NCBI GenBank assembly: GCA_036771375.1
Contig: DAIPHL010000052.1
Location: 1-13,514 of the forward strand
DNA: 13,514 nucleotides
Direction: 5' to 3'
Source: DAIPHL01 sp036771375
GTDB taxonomy: Bacteria > Synergistota > Synergistia > Synergistales > Synergistaceae
Below, one piece after another: positions 12,743 to 13,514 of this stretch (its first letter is position 1; every line of letters starts with the position of its first letter). Below the pieces are notes generated by a model. The model was not told the origin of the DNA. It did no database searches and worked only from the letters and a program-made list of their open reading frames with translations. A program made the translations under genes and the position numbers.

Positions 12743-13514
12743 ATGAAAAGGGTCAAACGTTTTTCAGCTTTGTTGGGCGTGTTCTTTTTGTTTGCGGCAA
12801 CATTCGCCCTACCATGTGTCGGATTTGCGGCACAATCGGACAAGAGCGTCACGGTTTTTGCGGCTGCTTCCATGACGGAATCCATGAACAAGATTGCCGA
12901 ACTTTACAAAAAAGTCGCTCCGAACGTAAAGATCGTCTACAACTTCGACTCCAGTGGAACGCTCAAGACGCAGATCATGGAGGGTGCGGATTGCGACGTC
13001 TTTATCTCGGCCGGTCAGAAACAGATGAACGAGATCGAGGAAAAATTCGTGGCTTCCAAGACCCGCTTTAATATCGTCTCCAACAAAGTCGTCCTGATCG
13101 TCCCCAAGGGGCGCAACCCCAAAGGGATCAACGACTTCAAGGACGTCGTCACGGACAAGGTCTCGCTCGTCGCGCTGGGGAACTCCGACGTTCCCGTCGG
13201 CCAGTACTCGGAGGAAGTCTACAAACACCTCGGGCTTTGGGATAAACTGAACGAGATGAAGAAGATCAGCTTTGCCAGCAACGTCAAGGAAGTGCTCGCC
13301 CAGGTAGCGGCAGGCGCCGTCGATTGCGGGGCGGTCTACAGCACGGATGCGGCGACCTCCAAAGAGGTCGAAGTCGTGGCGGAGGCGCCGGCAGGCAGCC
13401 ACAGGCCGATCGTCTATCCGGCCGCCATTCTCAAGAAGGCGAAGGACATGAAGGCCGCTCAGGATTTCGTCGCATTTCTCAAGAGCGACGAGGCCAAAAA
13501 GGTCTTCGCCGACC
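12743..13514 (+). CDS. modA: Molybdate ABC transporter substrate-binding protein ModA (3' end off window)
   Basis: 257 residues are visible from ATG 12743 to the right edge, nearly the full length of the family (about 250-270 residues). Residues 1-30 form a Sec signal peptide (basic start, hydrophobic core, cleavage around GFAA-QS); the cysteine at 25 lacks a lipobox. The mature start has VFAAASMTESM (38-48) with Ser43, and NFDSSGTLKTQI (67-78) with Ser70/Ser71. These are the two oxyanion-contact loops of ModA, followed by CDVFISAG (84-91). A later GNSDVPVGQYS stretch and VDCGAVYSTDA are also family features. The protein captures molybdate or tungstate outside the membrane for ModBC, whose genes would lie beyond the edge. 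The Shine-Dalgarno GGGAGG lies 9 bases upstream. It is the only plus-strand gene here. Confidence 0.92.
   Translation, partial: MKRVKRFSALLGVFFLFAATFALPCVGFAAQSDKSVTVFAAASMTESMNKIAELYKKVAPNVKIVYNFDSSGTLKTQIMEGADCDVFISAGQKQMNEIEEKFVASKTRFNIVSNKVVLIVPKGRNPKGINDFKDVVTDKVSLVALGNSDVPVGQYSEEVYKHLGLWDKLNEMKKISFASNVKEVLAQVAAGAVDCGAVYSTDAATSKEVEVVAEAPAGSHRPIVYPAAILKKAKDMKAAQDFVAFLKSDEAKKVFAD

Noticed and set aside
12809..13402. A 197-codon minus-strand open frame at the right end
   Set aside because: It is the antisense shadow of modA, whose plus-strand frame has a signal peptide, promoter, ribosome site and binding motifs.

Overview
The window is a densely packed bacterial chromosomal segment. It has 17 protein genes, 16 on the minus strand and one (modA) on the plus strand, and no mobile elements, CRISPR arrays, tRNA or rRNA. 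The combination of genes suggests an anaerobic, probably amino-acid-fermenting bacterium: an L-lysine 6-aminotransferase, ferredoxin/[FeFe]-hydrogenase-like iron-sulfur proteins, DRTGG-domain proteins, a YidC without the large periplasmic domain, and an RadA-NfeD pair. My best guess is the phylum Synergistota, with Clostridia-like lineages as the alternative. This is inferred from gene content and protein style, not from a marker search. Nine of the 17 genes appear to start with GTG or TTG.

Reading along the minus strand, the right part (12459 to 8828) is the ribosome/RNase P/membrane-insertion operon: rpmH, rnpA, yidD, yidC, jag, lgt and a CxxCxxCC (YkgJ-type) protein. Neighbours overlap or nearly touch throughout. 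A promoter candidate lies upstream of rpmH. dnaA, which often adjoins rpmH, is not here. Instead the divergent plus-strand gene is modA, a molybdate-binding protein with its own strong promoter, running off the right edge.

The middle (8655 to 7294) is a single-gene unit for L-lysine 6-aminotransferase, with its own promoter, a strong Shine-Dalgarno and a clear intrinsic terminator. The tail of that terminator carries a TATAAT box that may start the next transcript.

The left part (7185 to 1) is a co-directional run. It begins with an orphan exported type I periplasmic-binding-like protein, followed by a compact putative signalling module: DRTGG protein, RsbW-like ATPase, large iron-sulfur protein with hydrogenase-like motifs, a second DRTGG protein, and a PHP-family phosphoesterase. 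The run ends with radA and nfeD (NfeD continues off the left edge). The DRTGG/ATPase/iron-sulfur module is the most interesting part. Related gene sets are known beside electron-bifurcating hydrogenase operons, but no catalytic hydrogenase is present here, so it may act as a redox- or metal-cluster-sensing switch.

No stretch of more than 300 bases lacks a gene. The largest gap is the 283-base divergent region between rpmH and modA.
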